Positions 47,697-58,764 of a stretch of DNA of 64,000 nt are shown here, one piece after another. Below the pieces are notes generated by a model. It searched no databases. It saw nothing but the letters and a program-made list of their open reading frames with translations, and had not been told where the DNA came from. Position 1 is the stretch's first letter; each line of letters opens with the position of its first letter. Source of the DNA: Mortierella alpina (Eukaryota > Mortierellomycota > Mortierellomycetes > Mortierellales > Mortierellaceae); NCBI GenBank assembly GCA_029449245.1, contig JANATF010000013.1:1612001-1676000 (forward strand), given 5' to 3'. The position numbers and the translations under genes are program-made.

Positions 47697-49221
47697 TTAA
47701 CGATTGCTGACGACGAGCTCCAGGAACTAGAATGTTTGCAGAGGGTAGGGTGAGTTGACATGGCTAGACAAACGCGCCAACGTCAGTGAGGACGGTCGCT
47801 TACCTGCTCATAGCCAATAGTGGCATAACCCTTGCCTTCCCGATCGATTCTCTGGAAGGCATCGGTCAGACTCTTGACAGTGACGGCGATCTGTACAAAG
47901 TTGTCGAACGAGACATCGCCGCGACCTTGAGGGTTTTTGCCTAAGATGTATCAGTATCAGGGATCCATTGTTTTGGTGTATTTGCGCACTTTGTGTCCAT
48001 GCAGAGTTGTGCAAAAAAAAAAAAAAAGTAGAGTCCACTTTGGGTATATTACCTCGCTTGTCGAACTTCTTGATGATCAGCTTCAAAAAGTTGTCCGACA
48101 GGTTGTAGCGGAAGGACTGCATGGCGGTCTTGAGCTCATTGAAGTCAATGTATCCACTCTTGTCCTGATCGAAAGCTTGGAAGCATCCACGCCAGTCCTC
48201 AATATACTTCCAAAGACCCGCAAACTCGGCAAAGTTGATGAGACCCGAGTTGTCTACAAAGCGCACCGATAATTCGTGCCTGTTAATGACGATTACCAAG
48301 AGTCATTGCATCCGCACCCAACAACGATGCCCTGGCCTTCCAACAAAACGTCCGATATGCTTACCCGTGTCAAACATGTTCATCATCAGACGCACAGTCT
48401 CGATGTTGAAGGGGGTCCAGTCACCTAGAGCGAGGAACAAAAGAACGTGAAAGAGTAGACGTCAGTCTGGCGTTCCACGGACGGTAGCGGGTAAATGCAA
48501 TGTTGTGTGATTGGTTGGGTAGGCTGTGAATAGGCAGTAAATAAGGCGCAACTTTGCTTGCCAGGGGTTGTACTGGCACGACACCGTCATTGTCCGCTTC
48601 TTTGGATTTGATATCCACACGACCCTTCCTGCCAAGCCAAACGGCAGTGACCGCCGCGTTGAACATGCGCAGATGCTGTATAGTAGTGTTTCTTACCATT
48701 AACAAGGGCGCGCTGGAGCTCTTCGGTGCTCAGTTGTCCAGAGCGATCCGAGTCTACTGCGTCAAACCAGTATCGCAGGTTCGCCTCTGGTGTCGTTGCA
48801 GGTGCTATCACACGAGATAAGAAATTGTCAAGGAGGATTCGTCAGATTCATTAACAAATACGCGGTGCACAACTTGTTGTCGAAAGTACACCTGTCTCGA
48901 TGCCACTCGAGCCCACATTCAGACAAGCTTAAAAGCTTGAAGTGCAGTGTGAACGAGAAGGAGAAAAGAGCAATCCCAAGGAGAGGCTAGCCAGTACAAG
49001 ATGAACTGGAGCACTGTGGCAGACTACACACCTGGCGGCTGGGCTGGGGCCTGGTGGGGTGGGGGGGCTTGAGTCTGGTAGCCGTAGCCTGGCTGGGCGT
49101 GCTGCTGTGCAGGAGGGGGGGCGTACTGGTTGTAGGGAGTCTGCTGTTGCTGCTGGTAGCCTCCTGGGGGTGGCTGCTGGCCATACTGCTGCTGCTGGTA
49201 GTTGTGTGGATTGTAAGCCAT
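47697..49221 (-). CDS. Penta-EF-hand calcium-binding protein (ALG-2/peflin/Pef1 type)
   Basis: Exons (minus) 49032..49221, 48697..48804, 48365..48424, 48053..48253, 47804..47940 and 47697..47726 join in phase, giving 241 residues. The N-terminus is Gln/Pro/Gly/Tyr-rich (MAYNPHNYQQQQYGQQPPPG), as in peflin and yeast Pef1. EF1 is canonical (DSDRSGQLSTEEL), EF2 lies around FDTDNSGLINFAEF and EF3 is DQDKSGYIDFNEL; EF4 (KFDKRGKNPQGRGDVSFDNF) and EF5 are degenerate, the latter usually forming the dimer interface. The last 30-nt exon ends FLELVVSNR. Calcium-dependent adaptor in membrane trafficking and ESCRT-linked processes in relatives. The promoter is shared with LSM1 (231 bp between start codons). 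Confidence 0.93.
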
Positions 49222-49451
49222 GGTGGTTGAGGATCGAACGCGTGCGTGTGTGAGCGTGTGTGAGCGTGTGTGGGAAGGGGGTGAGGAGAAAGATGAGCAA
49301 AGAGTCGAACAGGAAGGCGAAGAAATATGAATGCTCAGTCCTCTCTCAGCACGTCACTTCGATCTTGAAAGTCCCTTTTTCTCGCCATCTGTGGGCTTGC
49401 ATTGGACAACAAGGCGCGTAGAACAAGAGTCGAATCACAGTCGGAGGCAGC
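49222..49451. promoter_or_regulatory. Bidirectional promoter (penta-EF-hand / LSM1)
   Basis: Only 230 bp separate the two divergent start codons. The region holds a GTGTGAGC(G) repeat (about 49244-49270) and no TATA box I would trust. It must drive both genes, implying possible co-regulation. Confidence 0.6.
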
Positions 49452-50180
49452 ATGGACAGCTTTCAGATATTCACGACATCCACCAGTCTTGTCGACAGCG
49501 TCGATAGTACGTGAGCAGTGCAACGAACCTTCCCATCCTGCAGAATCCTCATGCGCGCAGGTCCTGCCTGGGACAGGATCAGCCCACACACGCGAGCTAA
49601 TGGCCCTTGCGTCCTATTCGTTTAGAGAAGCTTTTGGTGGCGCTGAGGGACGGACGAAAGCTCATTGGTATTCTACGCTCGTTCGACCAGTTTGGTACGC
49701 CTTGCCACTTGCGCTTGCGTGCCTCCCAACGCTATCCTGACAGCTCAATGGCCATCGCGTGCTGACTACTCTTGGATACGCAATTCAATATTAGCGAATC
49801 TGGTACTACAGGATACGATTGAGCGGATATACGTGGGCGACGCCTATGGAGATATTCCTCGCGGCATCTTCATCATTCGAGGCGAAAATGTGGTTCTGCT
49901 TGGGGAAATCGTAAGAAACTCGTTTGATACGGCGCTCGTGCGCTTTCAATATCAGCCGCCTTTGACCAAGGCTTTTTTTTTTTTTTTTTTTTTTGGTGAT
50001 TGCACATAGGATCTGGACAAGGAGGACGAATCGCCTCTCAGGGAGGTGCCAGTAGAAGAGATTTTGCAAGTTCAGCGGGAGGAGATGGAAGCGAGACTAA
50101 AGCGCGACAAGATCAAGAACAGGCTGCTGAGCGATCAAGGGTTCTCAGTAGACCCAACGGAATTCGGAGAGCTCTACTAA
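49452..50180 (+). CDS. LSM1: Sm-like protein Lsm1
   Basis: Exons 49452..49506, 49626..49694, 49795..49910 and 50010..50180 join in phase, giving 136 residues (family 130-170). The Sm1 motif is [20 protein letters not shown] then [16 protein letters not shown], and Sm2 is the [12 protein letters not shown] that immediately precedes an intron. The C-terminal extension after [13 protein letters not shown] is charged and helical, matching the Lsm1-specific tail that distinguishes it from the other Lsm proteins. Part of the Lsm1-7 ring with Pat1 that promotes decapping of deadenylated mRNA in the cytoplasm. Intron 3 ends just after a 20-base or longer T-run (49973-49994), an odd polypyrimidine tract. 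Convergent with NSE4. Confidence 0.95.
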
Positions 50181-50320
50181 GTGTAGTATAGGTCGCACCA
50201 CAAAAAAAAAAAAAAAAAAAAGTACAAGTCGTCCACATACAGGTACCGCAGATCGATTGAATGATATATGTTATTTGTGAAATGCCTTGCAAAATAATCA
50301 CTGTCCTCGCCTGGCTTGGC

Positions 50321-51708
50321 CTAGCCGTACCACTTGCCCTTCTCGACCTTCTCCTTTGCGATGCGCGTTGGGATCATCGACTTTTTGATGTTGTACACCT
50401 CAATGAGTTGCTAATTGAATACGGTATTTCAGTGTTTAGGTATTAGTTCATGTCGCGGACTCTCGCAACATATGCTGAAATAATATTGTGGAACTCGTGT
50501 CAACTCACCCTCCATGTGGCCATGTCGAGCTCCATCACCATTTGCTTCTTCAGTAACCCGCCGGCATAATCCTCTGCAGTAGGCGCCTCTGTCAGCTGGA
50601 CCATGGGCTGCATATTGGCGCCTTCCCTTGGCTCTCTCTCCTCATCATCGTCATACTGACCGCGGTTAGGATCATCCATGTCCTCCTCTTGGACACTCAC
50701 TTTTCCATCTCGAACCAAAAATGACAGGTAAAAGATGTTCTCGATGGTCTGCCCAAACGACTCTGGATTAATGACGAGCTCGAACAAATTAACGCTTTCA
50801 GTGAACTGCTCCAATATGTCGGCAATTTGCATGACGTTCTTGGTCGTCTCGTTCTCCTGTCGCGCAATATCTTCCTCCCGTAGCTCCTGTGGTTTCCTCA
50901 TCGCCTTGGGGTCTCTGATTATCCTTGCCCTTTGAGTAACTGTCCTTGACTTGTGCTCCACGGACATTGGGCCCAGCCTGGATGATATTCAGAATGGCCA
51001 AGTATTAGCTAAACGCGCACCACCACTTGCGGTACACCAGAGGCAGTAAGAAGGCCAGAGCTTACATGAAATCCATCGAGGGGGCTCTCCTCGTCCATTT
51101 AACAGCCATGCGGCCGACCTTGGACCAATCCATGCCTACCTGATCGCTGTCTATTTCATGTCCACCCATTGTACTGACAATACGGGTGATAAACTCTGTC
51201 TCGTCAAATCCTCCCTGTCCCATTCGGATATGCTTTGCTTTTTGCATGCCTAGATCGGCCGACAGTACCAAAAGCTTTGCATCCAACGTTGCCTCATGTG
51301 TACCAGACACTATCATTTTTTTAGGTTAGTTAGAAATCGTCGTTACGACCGACTCTGTCGCATTTCATGGCCAGGGATTAATCCAATACCATTTTTGTAG
51401 AGTCTGTCTGCTTCGTCTACCGTCCCTGAAAGCCCATTGTTTGTAGGCTCCATCAGCTCTTTTCGATTGACTATGTGGATAAAGGTATCGAGCGCGCATA
51501 GGTTAGGAGTTGGGCGTGAGTGGGGACATTGGCAGCTGAAGGCCGCATGAATAGTGATTCGCCGTGTAGAGCTGATCAACATGCCTTCCGTGTCCGTAAT
51601 GAGTCTGCGGTACTCCTGTCTGATCCTTCTCTTTTCGACCTTCTCCTTCTCCTGCAACAGGTTGTCCTCGTTCATCTCGACGTCCTCTGAAATCTGTTGG
51701 CCTGTCAT
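50321..51708 (-). CDS. NSE4: Nse4, kleisin of the Smc5/6 complex
   Basis: Exons (minus) 51585..51708, 51390..51470, 51066..51309, 50509..50977 and 50321..50410 join in phase to 335 residues. One intron (51471..51584) is GC-AG. Conserved blocks: RRIRQEYRRLITDTE and the NSE4-N region, LGPMSVEHKSRTVTQRARII, FYLSFLVRDGKVSV, and the C-terminal IEVYNIKKSMIPTRIAKEKV typical of Nse4 C-kleisin. It bridges Smc5 and Smc6 heads in DNA repair and chromosome segregation. ATG 51708 is the first in-frame start; a further upstream exon is possible, since the divergent promoter has an unassigned ATG at 51969. It is convergent with LSM1 (140 bp) and divergent from the F-box gene at 52010. Confidence 0.9.
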
Positions 51709-52009
51709 GAGGGCGATTTGAAGGAGCAGTTCAGAGGAGGCGGTTGTTTGTTTTCCTTCTTTTCCTCGGGTGAATGACAATCGAGTCCTGAGTTATCCGC
51801 CGAGGATCCTTTGCGTTGATGAAGAGATGTAGCTTGGGATAAGGTTGGATGGGAGTAAACAAAATGCAAGCGCGTTCTTTCCGTTGCCAAAAAAAATAGT
51901 GGCGTTTCTTACGCTGACCCACTCAAACAAATTTTTCCTCTGCGCCTGCGCCTTTTGACCCTTTTGAGCCATTTGACCTGCAACACACTTCACCACCCGA
52001 GGAAAAAGC
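51709..52009. promoter_or_regulatory. Bidirectional promoter (NSE4 / F-box LRR)
   Basis: The 301 bp between the start codons of the two divergent genes contains no further convincing exon, although an ATG on the minus strand at 51969 opens a short frame ending in an intron-like donor and may be an upstream exon of NSE4. Confidence 0.5.
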
Positions 52010-53038
52010 ATGGATGCACTACCCACAGAGCTGCTGCTTGCCATCATCGACCGCGTCACCAATGAGCAATCGACCCTCGCCAACTGCAATCGAGTTAGCA
52101 GACGATGGCATGCACTCACACGCCCAGCGCTCTATCGACGGCCTAAGTTACAGCGCCTGCCTGCCCTCATGGCATTCCTCACCACCATAGACACCCCGGA
52201 CACAAAAACTAATGGCCCTCAGTCCCATAAGGAGAGAAGTGCTGCCTCACCAACGTGCCTATCAGCTCTTGGGCATCGCACACACTCTAGGACAATAGGA
52301 TCGCAACAAAACCTAGAGAGCACAGATCACGCCCCGTCGAGTCCACCGCTGTCATTCTTATCGTCACGTATACCAGCAGGAGCTCTCGTTACTACGCTCG
52401 ATCTTTCCATGCTTCCACATCGATGGGAGGATGTGCACTATGGTCATGTCGAGGTGATTGTGCGCGGATGCCCATTCCTCTGCAGTCTGGATCTAAGCAA
52501 CTGTGTCCGACTCCGTGATAATGCGGTCCAACTCATAGCAGAGCATCTTGGTCCTCGGCTACTAAAGTCCTTGGTTCTCTCAGGATGCACCAAAATATCA
52601 GACCTCGGCATTCTCTCGCTCTGTGCGCATGCGATTCGGATAGAAAACTTAGAGTTGGCAGGATGTGATCGCATTGGTGATATATCGGTGCTCGAGCTTG
52701 GATCAGCCGTGTTGTCCATTCCGAGCGACTCCAGTTCATCGTGTAAACAAGTCCAGGACGGATCGACTGAACCCATGCATTCTGGAGAGACGTCAACGGG
52801 AACTTGTATGCAGGGAATGTCTCAATCCCTAAAGAGCCTAGATCTGTCGCATTGCACAATGATCACAGACACTGGAATCAAAGGCCTTCGGTTAGGTGCA
52901 ACACAACTTTCATCGTTGAATCTGGAGGGCTGCTACGGTGTATTAGTAGGCGACGATGGCCTTGGAGAGAATGAGTGGGAGAATATTGACGAGGGGGAGG
53001 CATCGGGCGATAGCGAAGTTGATTTCAGCGACGAATAA
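52010..53038 (+). CDS. F-box/LRR protein (AMN1-like cysteine LRRs)
   Basis: Uninterrupted frame of 342 residues starting MDALPTELLLAIIDRVTNEQ. The F-box (~1-45, ending RRWHALTRPALYRR) is followed by a Ser-rich linker and at least four Cys-containing leucine-rich repeats (for example SLDLSNCVRLRDNAV, SLVLSGCTKISDLGI, NLELAGCDRIGDISV, SLDLSHCTMITDTGI). This repeat type (LxxLxLxxCxxITDxxL) occurs in Fbxl/Grr1/Amn1 proteins that recruit substrates to SCF ligases. The protein ends shortly after the fourth repeat with an acidic tail, so it is shorter than Grr1. Target unknown. Confidence 0.87.
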   Translation: MDALPTELLLAIIDRVTNEQSTLANCNRVSRRWHALTRPALYRRPKLQRLPALMAFLTTIDTPDTKTNGPQSHKERSAASPTCLSALGHRTHSRTIGSQQNLESTDHAPSSPPLSFLSSRIPAGALVTTLDLSMLPHRWEDVHYGHVEVIVRGCPFLCSLDLSNCVRLRDNAVQLIAEHLGPRLLKSLVLSGCTKISDLGILSLCAHAIRIENLELAGCDRIGDISVLELGSAVLSIPSDSSSSCKQVQDGSTEPMHSGETSTGTCMQGMSQSLKSLDLSHCTMITDTGIKGLRLGATQLSSLNLEGCYGVLVGDDGLGENEWENIDEGEASGDSEVDFSDE

Positions 53039-53893
53039 ACCAGGCGAAAGCAATGTGTGAGGGTAGACCATAGGTTGGCAGGCTTGGCTGCAAGTCTGCA
53101 GTCAGCAGCAAATGCGATCTCATCTCAGGTCCAAACTCTAAGTTGTCGCACACAGTGTATTGCGAGATTGTGCGCCTGAATATTCCCACGGGCAGAAGCC
53201 TTTGGCCATCGCTCTTGATCCAAAGCACGCAAGCCTCCTCTTGATCCTTGATCGTGGGAAGTGGGAAGTTGGAAGTTACCTTGGTGTTGGTGGGACTCGT
53301 ATGGCTGGCTGATCGAGACCTATAAGACCTGCAGTATATACCTGGCTGGAGCACGTCTGTCACTTTACCATGAGGAAGAAGATCCGGGTCCAGGACAGCA
53401 ATCACTGCTGGCCACACCCGATCAAGCTGTACTGCCTCGGCTGAGGACTGTGCTGGCAGGCAAGGCAGGCAGAGTCAGAGATGGTGTTCTCTGGCGTGGA
53501 GATGGATAAAAAGAAGAACGGGTGCACCAGTAGCAACAGCAACAGCAACAGCAACAGCAGCCACAGCAATAGCCCTATGTATGGCCCTATGTACGGCCCT
53601 CGTCTCTTTCTCTCCTCCCCGCCTCTTTTCCTCGTCTCCTCCTTCTTTGCTGTTCCCCCTCTCTGCTCTCCCCGCCCTTATACCCTATATAGACCACAAT
53701 AGACACGCAGCCAGTGCTCCATTCCCACCGTCCTCATCTTCCTTTGCCTTGCCTTGCCTTGCCTTCAGTCCTTCAGCCCTTCAGCCCTTCCACCCATCTA
53801 CCCATCTACCCACCCTGCTCCTCATTGTCCTCCGGGAACTGGGAGCGCGCTTTCGTGGCTCTGCCGTCATCGTCCCGACCTAGAGGATCCGGC
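53039..53893. other. Interval between two F-box genes
   Basis: No separate gene recognised. It contains an AGCAAC microsatellite (about 53531-53572), a CT-rich block and short GCCTT and CAGCCCTT repeats (53742-53800), apparently the leader of the next gene. Confidence 0.5.
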
Positions 53894-56050
53894 ATGCAGG
53901 CTCTGGGACCGCGCCCTAATCCCCGCTCGACCCCATCACCTCGCGCTGCAACTGGCTCATCCTCAGCATCTCCAAACCCAGCTGCTGCAAACTCCGCCAA
54001 CCTTGCTCCTTCTCGTCCACAACCGCGCCCCTCCACACCTCTGGGCCATACCACGTCTCCTTGCCCATGCGTCAATCCCGTCCCGGCAAGTCTGATACCT
54101 GCTATATTGTCTCCACAGCCTCTAAGACTAATGCGTAGTCATGGCAGCGACAGGGACCATGGGAGAGCGACATCGAGACCCAATCCTCTCTACATTCCAG
54201 AGTTGCTCCATGAGATGTGCTCATACCTTGACCGACCAGCCATAATGCACGCCTGCCGTGTCTCGAAGATGTTTCGGGCCTGTTGCCAACCTCTGTTATG
54301 GGTCACAGTGCCCGAGCACGCCTGGGACAACGGGTACTTTCAGGACAACTGGCACAAGCATGGCTCCAAGATACGGTTTCTTCAGTGTGGCTCTGGTGTC
54401 GATCTCGTGCGCGTGGCTCTGTACTGCCGCCACCTTGTTTCGCTGGATATCTCGTGTAGACGAGGGTCGATCGCCGCGAGAGGCGGCCGGATCGCTAGTG
54501 GTTGTCCAGCAGTGCCTAGAAAGCTGCCCAGTGCGCAGGATGACACAGCCGATTACAAGGATAGACGCCAAGCTACGGATGTGGATTCATACAGATCGTT
54601 CATGGTATTGGCAACAAAACTCGTTCGTATTATCCACAGCAACCAGAATCTACAATGCCTAAAGTTCCGGCCATCTGGAAGGATCCCATTGATGCTGCTC
54701 GAGGCTCTAGCTCAGCAGGAACGCCTCAGGGTTCTCTCTCTGAATGGATGGCAGGATTTCCAAGAGTATTCACTGGCGCTGATCATGGAAACCTGCCCGC
54801 AGCTCTCACACCTATCCCTCGGTGAGAACGACTTTACCCGCTTCACGCTCCAGACCATTGCCCAATGTACGGCAAATCAACCCACCAATTCCATGGCAAT
54901 GCCCTCAGATCCAAAGGAGGCAATGATCAGATTTGAGCCTTATGACGATCCAATTAAGACCAAGAGCGGGCCGTACAGCGCTAGTCAGGACTTGTTGGAC
55001 ATCGGAAGTAAGCAGGCTGTCCTTTATACCCCCTCGCCGACTCTAGCACCCAAGGAACACGCAGCACTGCAGGAAGGCTCTCCCGCTAGCCAGCAATCAC
55101 CTCTCTCACAAAAGGACCACGACCACTCTGAGTTGGCACCCTGGAGTCAGATCAAAAGCCTCAGTCTGTGCCAGGCTGGGCTTCGGCAAGAGTTTCTTGT
55201 GAACCTTGTGAGGATGTGCCCTAGCTTGGAGCATCTTTCCCTGCTAGATGGTTGGGGGTTCTATCCTACTTCCAGATTCGCATCGGTCCTTTCTCAGATC
55301 TGTCCTCACCTCAGGCGGCTTGAGTTTCGAGAGCAAGCACTGGACCTTCAGGATGAGTTTTTTGCATCCCTCTGCAGTCGGTTCCCTCGGCTCGAGTGGA
55401 TCCATGCTGGAAAAACCGGATTTAGTCACTCCGCACTGGATTCGGTTCGTCTGCATTGCAAGGACATTGTCAGCTTGAATCTGGATGGTGCTCGTGGAGT
55501 TCAAAGTGCCGCCCTTGCAAAGGTCCTCTCGACTTGTGGTTCTCTGAAGGCGCTCAGCGCTCATGGCGTTGTTTTGAACGGGTACGACCTGAACAATGGA
55601 CCAGCATGGGCATGTCGTGGACTGGAAACGTTGGTGCTCGATATCGAAATATATGCAACGTCTACAGGAGCACATGCATCAACGACGACACTGACAGCAA
55701 GAAGCATTCACAGCGTTCGGGAGCGCATATACGGTCGACTGGCGGACTTGAACCGTCTACAAATGCTGGGTCTTGGAGGAGGTCATGCCGTTGGAACAGA
55801 GCGTGGCATTGATCTGACCTTGGCCAGTGGAATTGCAAAGTTGACATCACTTGAGTGCCTGGAGCGACTGGATATTAGACGGTTGGCGCCTGCCGTTGGG
55901 CAGGAGGACTTTGCGTGGATGGTTCAGCACTGGCCAAGATTTCGACAGCTAGATACCAGCAAACGTCGCGCCTCGGGCAGCGACAACACGAATAAAGCGA
56001 TCGAGTGGCTGACGCGCACGCGTCCAGGGATGGACATTCGTTGTTACTAA
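53894..56050 (+). CDS. F-box/LRR protein, large
   Basis: Single-exon frame of 718 residues from ATG 53894 (preceded in frame by no better methionine). The Pro/Ser-rich N-terminus leads to an F-box around residues 95-145 (PELLHEMCSYLDRPAIMHAC then KMFRACCQPLLW). The LRR-like superhelix runs to the end, with blocks such as RLRVLSLNGWQDFQEYSLAL, PQLSHLSLGENDFTRFTLQ, SLEHLSLLDGWGFYPTSRFA and the C-terminal LDIRRLAPAVGQEDFAWMVQ. The C-terminus is clearly related to the convergent neighbour on the minus strand, so they are likely an inverted duplicated pair. The two genes are only 53 bp apart at their 3' ends. Confidence 0.85.
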   Translation: MQALGPRPNPRSTPSPRAATGSSSASPNPAAANSANLAPSRPQPRPSTPLGHTTSPCPCVNPVPASLIPAILSPQPLRLMRSHGSDRDHGRATSRPNPLYIPELLHEMCSYLDRPAIMHACRVSKMFRACCQPLLWVTVPEHAWDNGYFQDNWHKHGSKIRFLQCGSGVDLVRVALYCRHLVSLDISCRRGSIAARGGRIASGCPAVPRKLPSAQDDTADYKDRRQATDVDSYRSFMVLATKLVRIIHSNQNLQCLKFRPSGRIPLMLLEALAQQERLRVLSLNGWQDFQEYSLALIMETCPQLSHLSLGENDFTRFTLQTIAQCTANQPTNSMAMPSDPKEAMIRFEPYDDPIKTKSGPYSASQDLLDIGSKQAVLYTPSPTLAPKEHAALQEGSPASQQSPLSQKDHDHSELAPWSQIKSLSLCQAGLRQEFLVNLVRMCPSLEHLSLLDGWGFYPTSRFASVLSQICPHLRRLEFREQALDLQDEFFASLCSRFPRLEWIHAGKTGFSHSALDSVRLHCKDIVSLNLDGARGVQSAALAKVLSTCGSLKALSAHGVVLNGYDLNNGPAWACRGLETLVLDIEIYATSTGAHASTTTLTARSIHSVRERIYGRLADLNRLQMLGLGGGHAVGTERGIDLTLASGIAKLTSLECLERLDIRRLAPAVGQEDFAWMVQHWPRFRQLDTSKRRASGSDNTNKAIEWLTRTRPGMDIRCY

Positions 56051-56103
56051 ACCAACGCTACTGGTCAAAAGAATGGGAGTTCAAGCGCTTTTTATTGTTC
56101 CTT

Positions 56104-57693
56104 TTACCACACATGAATTGTACTGCACTTTTGATGGGCGGCTCGAACGAGTTCCATGTCTGCGTTGGTGTCCAAAAGAATGCCCAAAGCCTGCAATCGA
56201 GGCCAATGTTTAAGCATCCAGACGACCTCAGAGCCTCGTACTGCGTGATTTAGCCGTTTGATGTCCAGCCGCCTCAGTTGAGTCAAGGACGACAACGATG
56301 ATAATCCCGTCAAAAGTGACATCTCCAGGATGTTTATGCCTCTGTCCCTTGAACCTGCTCCTAGTTGAAGGAACTGCAGTCGCGTTAGGCGTGCCAGTTG
56401 CTGATACAGCCTATTCCTGATCGCCTCTGGCTCTCCTGGTACATAGTGTGCGCGCTTTGGCAATAGAATCTCCAAGTAGAGCGACTGTAGCTTTGTGCAC
56501 ACCCATGTATCTGCTGCGTCCATGTCTCGTGGGTTGAAATCGACCCCTCGAGCATCAAGTTGGACCAAGCCAGGGCATCCCGTCAGGATCGAGAGAATAG
56601 AACGACTCTCCAGTGAAGTGCAGTAGCCGACGTCGAGTGACTCCAAAGTCGCTGAGCAATGTTGAACCAAAGTCTGAATCTCAATGTCCGTGAGGATCGA
56701 TCCCGTTGCCTTGATCTCTCTCAGACCTGGAATGGCACGGAACAAGGCTGCATAGAATCCGTCCGCCGTTGATTGATTTGCAAAGTTCACTCGCTCCAGT
56801 CTCGGGCACAATACCGCCAAGTTTGAGATAAAGGCGGGTGAAAGGCGAATCCCAAAGCATCCTTGCATGCATAAACTTTTCAAGTCTGGACAACGTGAAA
56901 CCAGGTTGAGAACTAGCTCCTCGTGGAAGAGTACAGCGCCATCAAGAACAAGAGACCTGATTCTGAGCCGAGGTTGGTGCAAGTGCCGACCCTGCTTCAT
57001 ATTCTCCAGTGTAAATGGGTACAACGAGTTGTGGCCGAGAGAGAGAAGCTCAATCTGTGGGCAAGCTTCCAGAATGGTTTCCACTGCCTCCTGGTGGATG
57101 CCCTCCCAGCGCTGTAGAGACAGCTCCTTGAGTTCCCCCATCCGCCTGACCTTGTCTGTCACCATTTGAAAGTTGGTCCGGTCCAACCTGACCCGAAGAC
57201 TTTGAAGTTGTTGGTGATTGTGCTCCAAAATGCTTTCCAGGACCGTACTGGACAAGAAGGGCATCCTTTCTACATCCAGATGGGTGATGAAGCCGCATTC
57301 CGGTGCAGTAAGGATCTCGAGCCGCGCTTTTGAACTGCATGCAACACGGCGAATCAATCGCAAATTCCTCGCCAGTCCTTGGTGGAAGCTCTCAAAGATC
57401 CAGTCCTCAACTTCCACTCTGGCCCAAATCCTGGATTGGCAATACAGTGACAGGGGGAGAGTGGGCGAAACGAGGGCGCCTTGAAGCAGATCTGATTGCG
57501 ACAAGTACTGGTATACATGATGCCACAGTTCTAGTGGAAGATTCATCGTGTCCATATGTTGCTGGTCCTCCTGAAGGAAAAGGAGGTGGTGAAGGTGAGG
57601 GAGAGAAAAGAAATTTTGAGAGGGACGCAGATACATTTTTCCTGTACGCGGTCGCGCGAGACCTGCGTCCAGGACATTCCACGCACCAACCAT
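56104..57693 (-). CDS. F-box/LRR protein, paralogue of the neighbour
   Basis: Single exon. ATG 57693 gives 529 residues; ATG 57555 (MDTMNLPLELWHHVYQYLSQ) is the likelier start because the F-box begins there and the extra residues upstream look random. LRR-like repeats follow (HLDVERMPFLSSTVLESILE, LKELSLQRWEGIHQEAVET, LKSLCMQGCFGIRLSPAF, LDVGYCTSLESRSILSILTG). The last ~60 residues align with the neighbour: FLQLGAG, LRRLDIKRLNHAV, EVVWMLKHWPRLQALG. Predicted SCF adaptor with an unknown target. The pair is convergent and 53 bp apart at the 3' ends, which favours origin by inverted duplication. Confidence 0.85.
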   Translation of the reverse strand: MVGAWNVLDAGLARPRTGKMYLRPSQNFFSLPHLHHLLFLQEDQQHMDTMNLPLELWHHVYQYLSQSDLLQGALVSPTLPLSLYCQSRIWARVEVEDWIFESFHQGLARNLRLIRRVACSSKARLEILTAPECGFITHLDVERMPFLSSTVLESILEHNHQQLQSLRVRLDRTNFQMVTDKVRRMGELKELSLQRWEGIHQEAVETILEACPQIELLSLGHNSLYPFTLENMKQGRHLHQPRLRIRSLVLDGAVLFHEELVLNLVSRCPDLKSLCMQGCFGIRLSPAFISNLAVLCPRLERVNFANQSTADGFYAALFRAIPGLREIKATGSILTDIEIQTLVQHCSATLESLDVGYCTSLESRSILSILTGCPGLVQLDARGVDFNPRDMDAADTWVCTKLQSLYLEILLPKRAHYVPGEPEAIRNRLYQQLARLTRLQFLQLGAGSRDRGINILEMSLLTGLSSLSSLTQLRRLDIKRLNHAVRGSEVVWMLKHWPRLQALGILLDTNADMELVRAAHQKCSTIHVW

Positions 57694-58764
57694 TGGATGA
57701 AAACAGAGCGGTCGCGTCGCAGGTCCTGGCCTCGTTGCTCAAGATTCGAGTGTAGTTGCGTGCTAGTACTCAATCACTCGCCATTCCACCGCACAGACGT
57801 GTGCTCCTCTTTCCCCCTCTGGATCTGCAGGCTCCATAGTTGACTTTACGACCCACTGTGTGTTGTTGTGCAGTCAAAGCAAAAATACGCAGATCTTTCT
57901 CCTTGTTCTTTTTTCTGGGTACGAAAATAGGTACAGATTTTAAAAATGGAACAAGGAAAGGAATCCAGCGTTGGTCCGTTTGCATGCGACCGACTCTTGA
58001 TCAAGCCCCACCGCGCCTTTGTGCAATCGGATCAAAGGATCATCCAGACATCCTGTATCCGAATGGCTGCAGCCCTCACGTCTAGGCTGTGCTTCCTTCG
58101 ATTACAGGAACAGCCTAATCTGCATCCTGTGTGGGGCATCATTGTATCGCGCATTTGCCCCAAAGAACAGGGATGAACGATCACAGCTGCATGAAATGGG
58201 GATGAGGATCGTATATTGTATATATTTGACGAGAGAGAGCGAGAAGAGACTCCAAGAGAGAGAGCGAGAGAGCGAGAGAGAGAAAGAGAGAGAGAGAGCG
58301 AGGGAGAGAGAAGAGCCGGGAACCCAAAAGGACCCCGGAGAAATTGCAAAATGAAAACTGTGGATATGAGGTCTGCGAGGTATGGGATCGCCCTAATTTC
58401 AGCTTTGTTTTCAAGTGCTCACAGAGTCTTTCTATGGCTCCTGTTATTACTCGTCCGCTCGTCACCCTCCTCGACTCCTCTTTTCCCTTCACTCCATCTC
58501 TTCTGTCTGCCATTCCTTATTCCTGCCTTCCTGCCTGCCTTGCAGCCTTCCCTGCTCTCGTCATCACGGCATTCCTCTCTGTCCCGTGCCAATCGCTGTC
58601 TCCTTGTTCTCTTACTGCCTTCACCAACCCACCTGCCACGCTCATTGACGGGCCTTCCTTGTCTTTTTTTTATTCTATTCTGCTGCTCTCTCGTCTCTGC
58701 GTTCCCGCTCGCCATCCTCCACTCGCCCATCTCTTCAATCCCGCTCTGCTGCAGTTAGGCTGTC
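57694..58764. other. Divergent intergenic region with GA microsatellite
   Basis: No coding exon seen. GA/GAGC-type microsatellite at about 58231-58310 and CT-rich sequence from 58440 on, typical of the promoter of the next gene. Confidence 0.5.
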
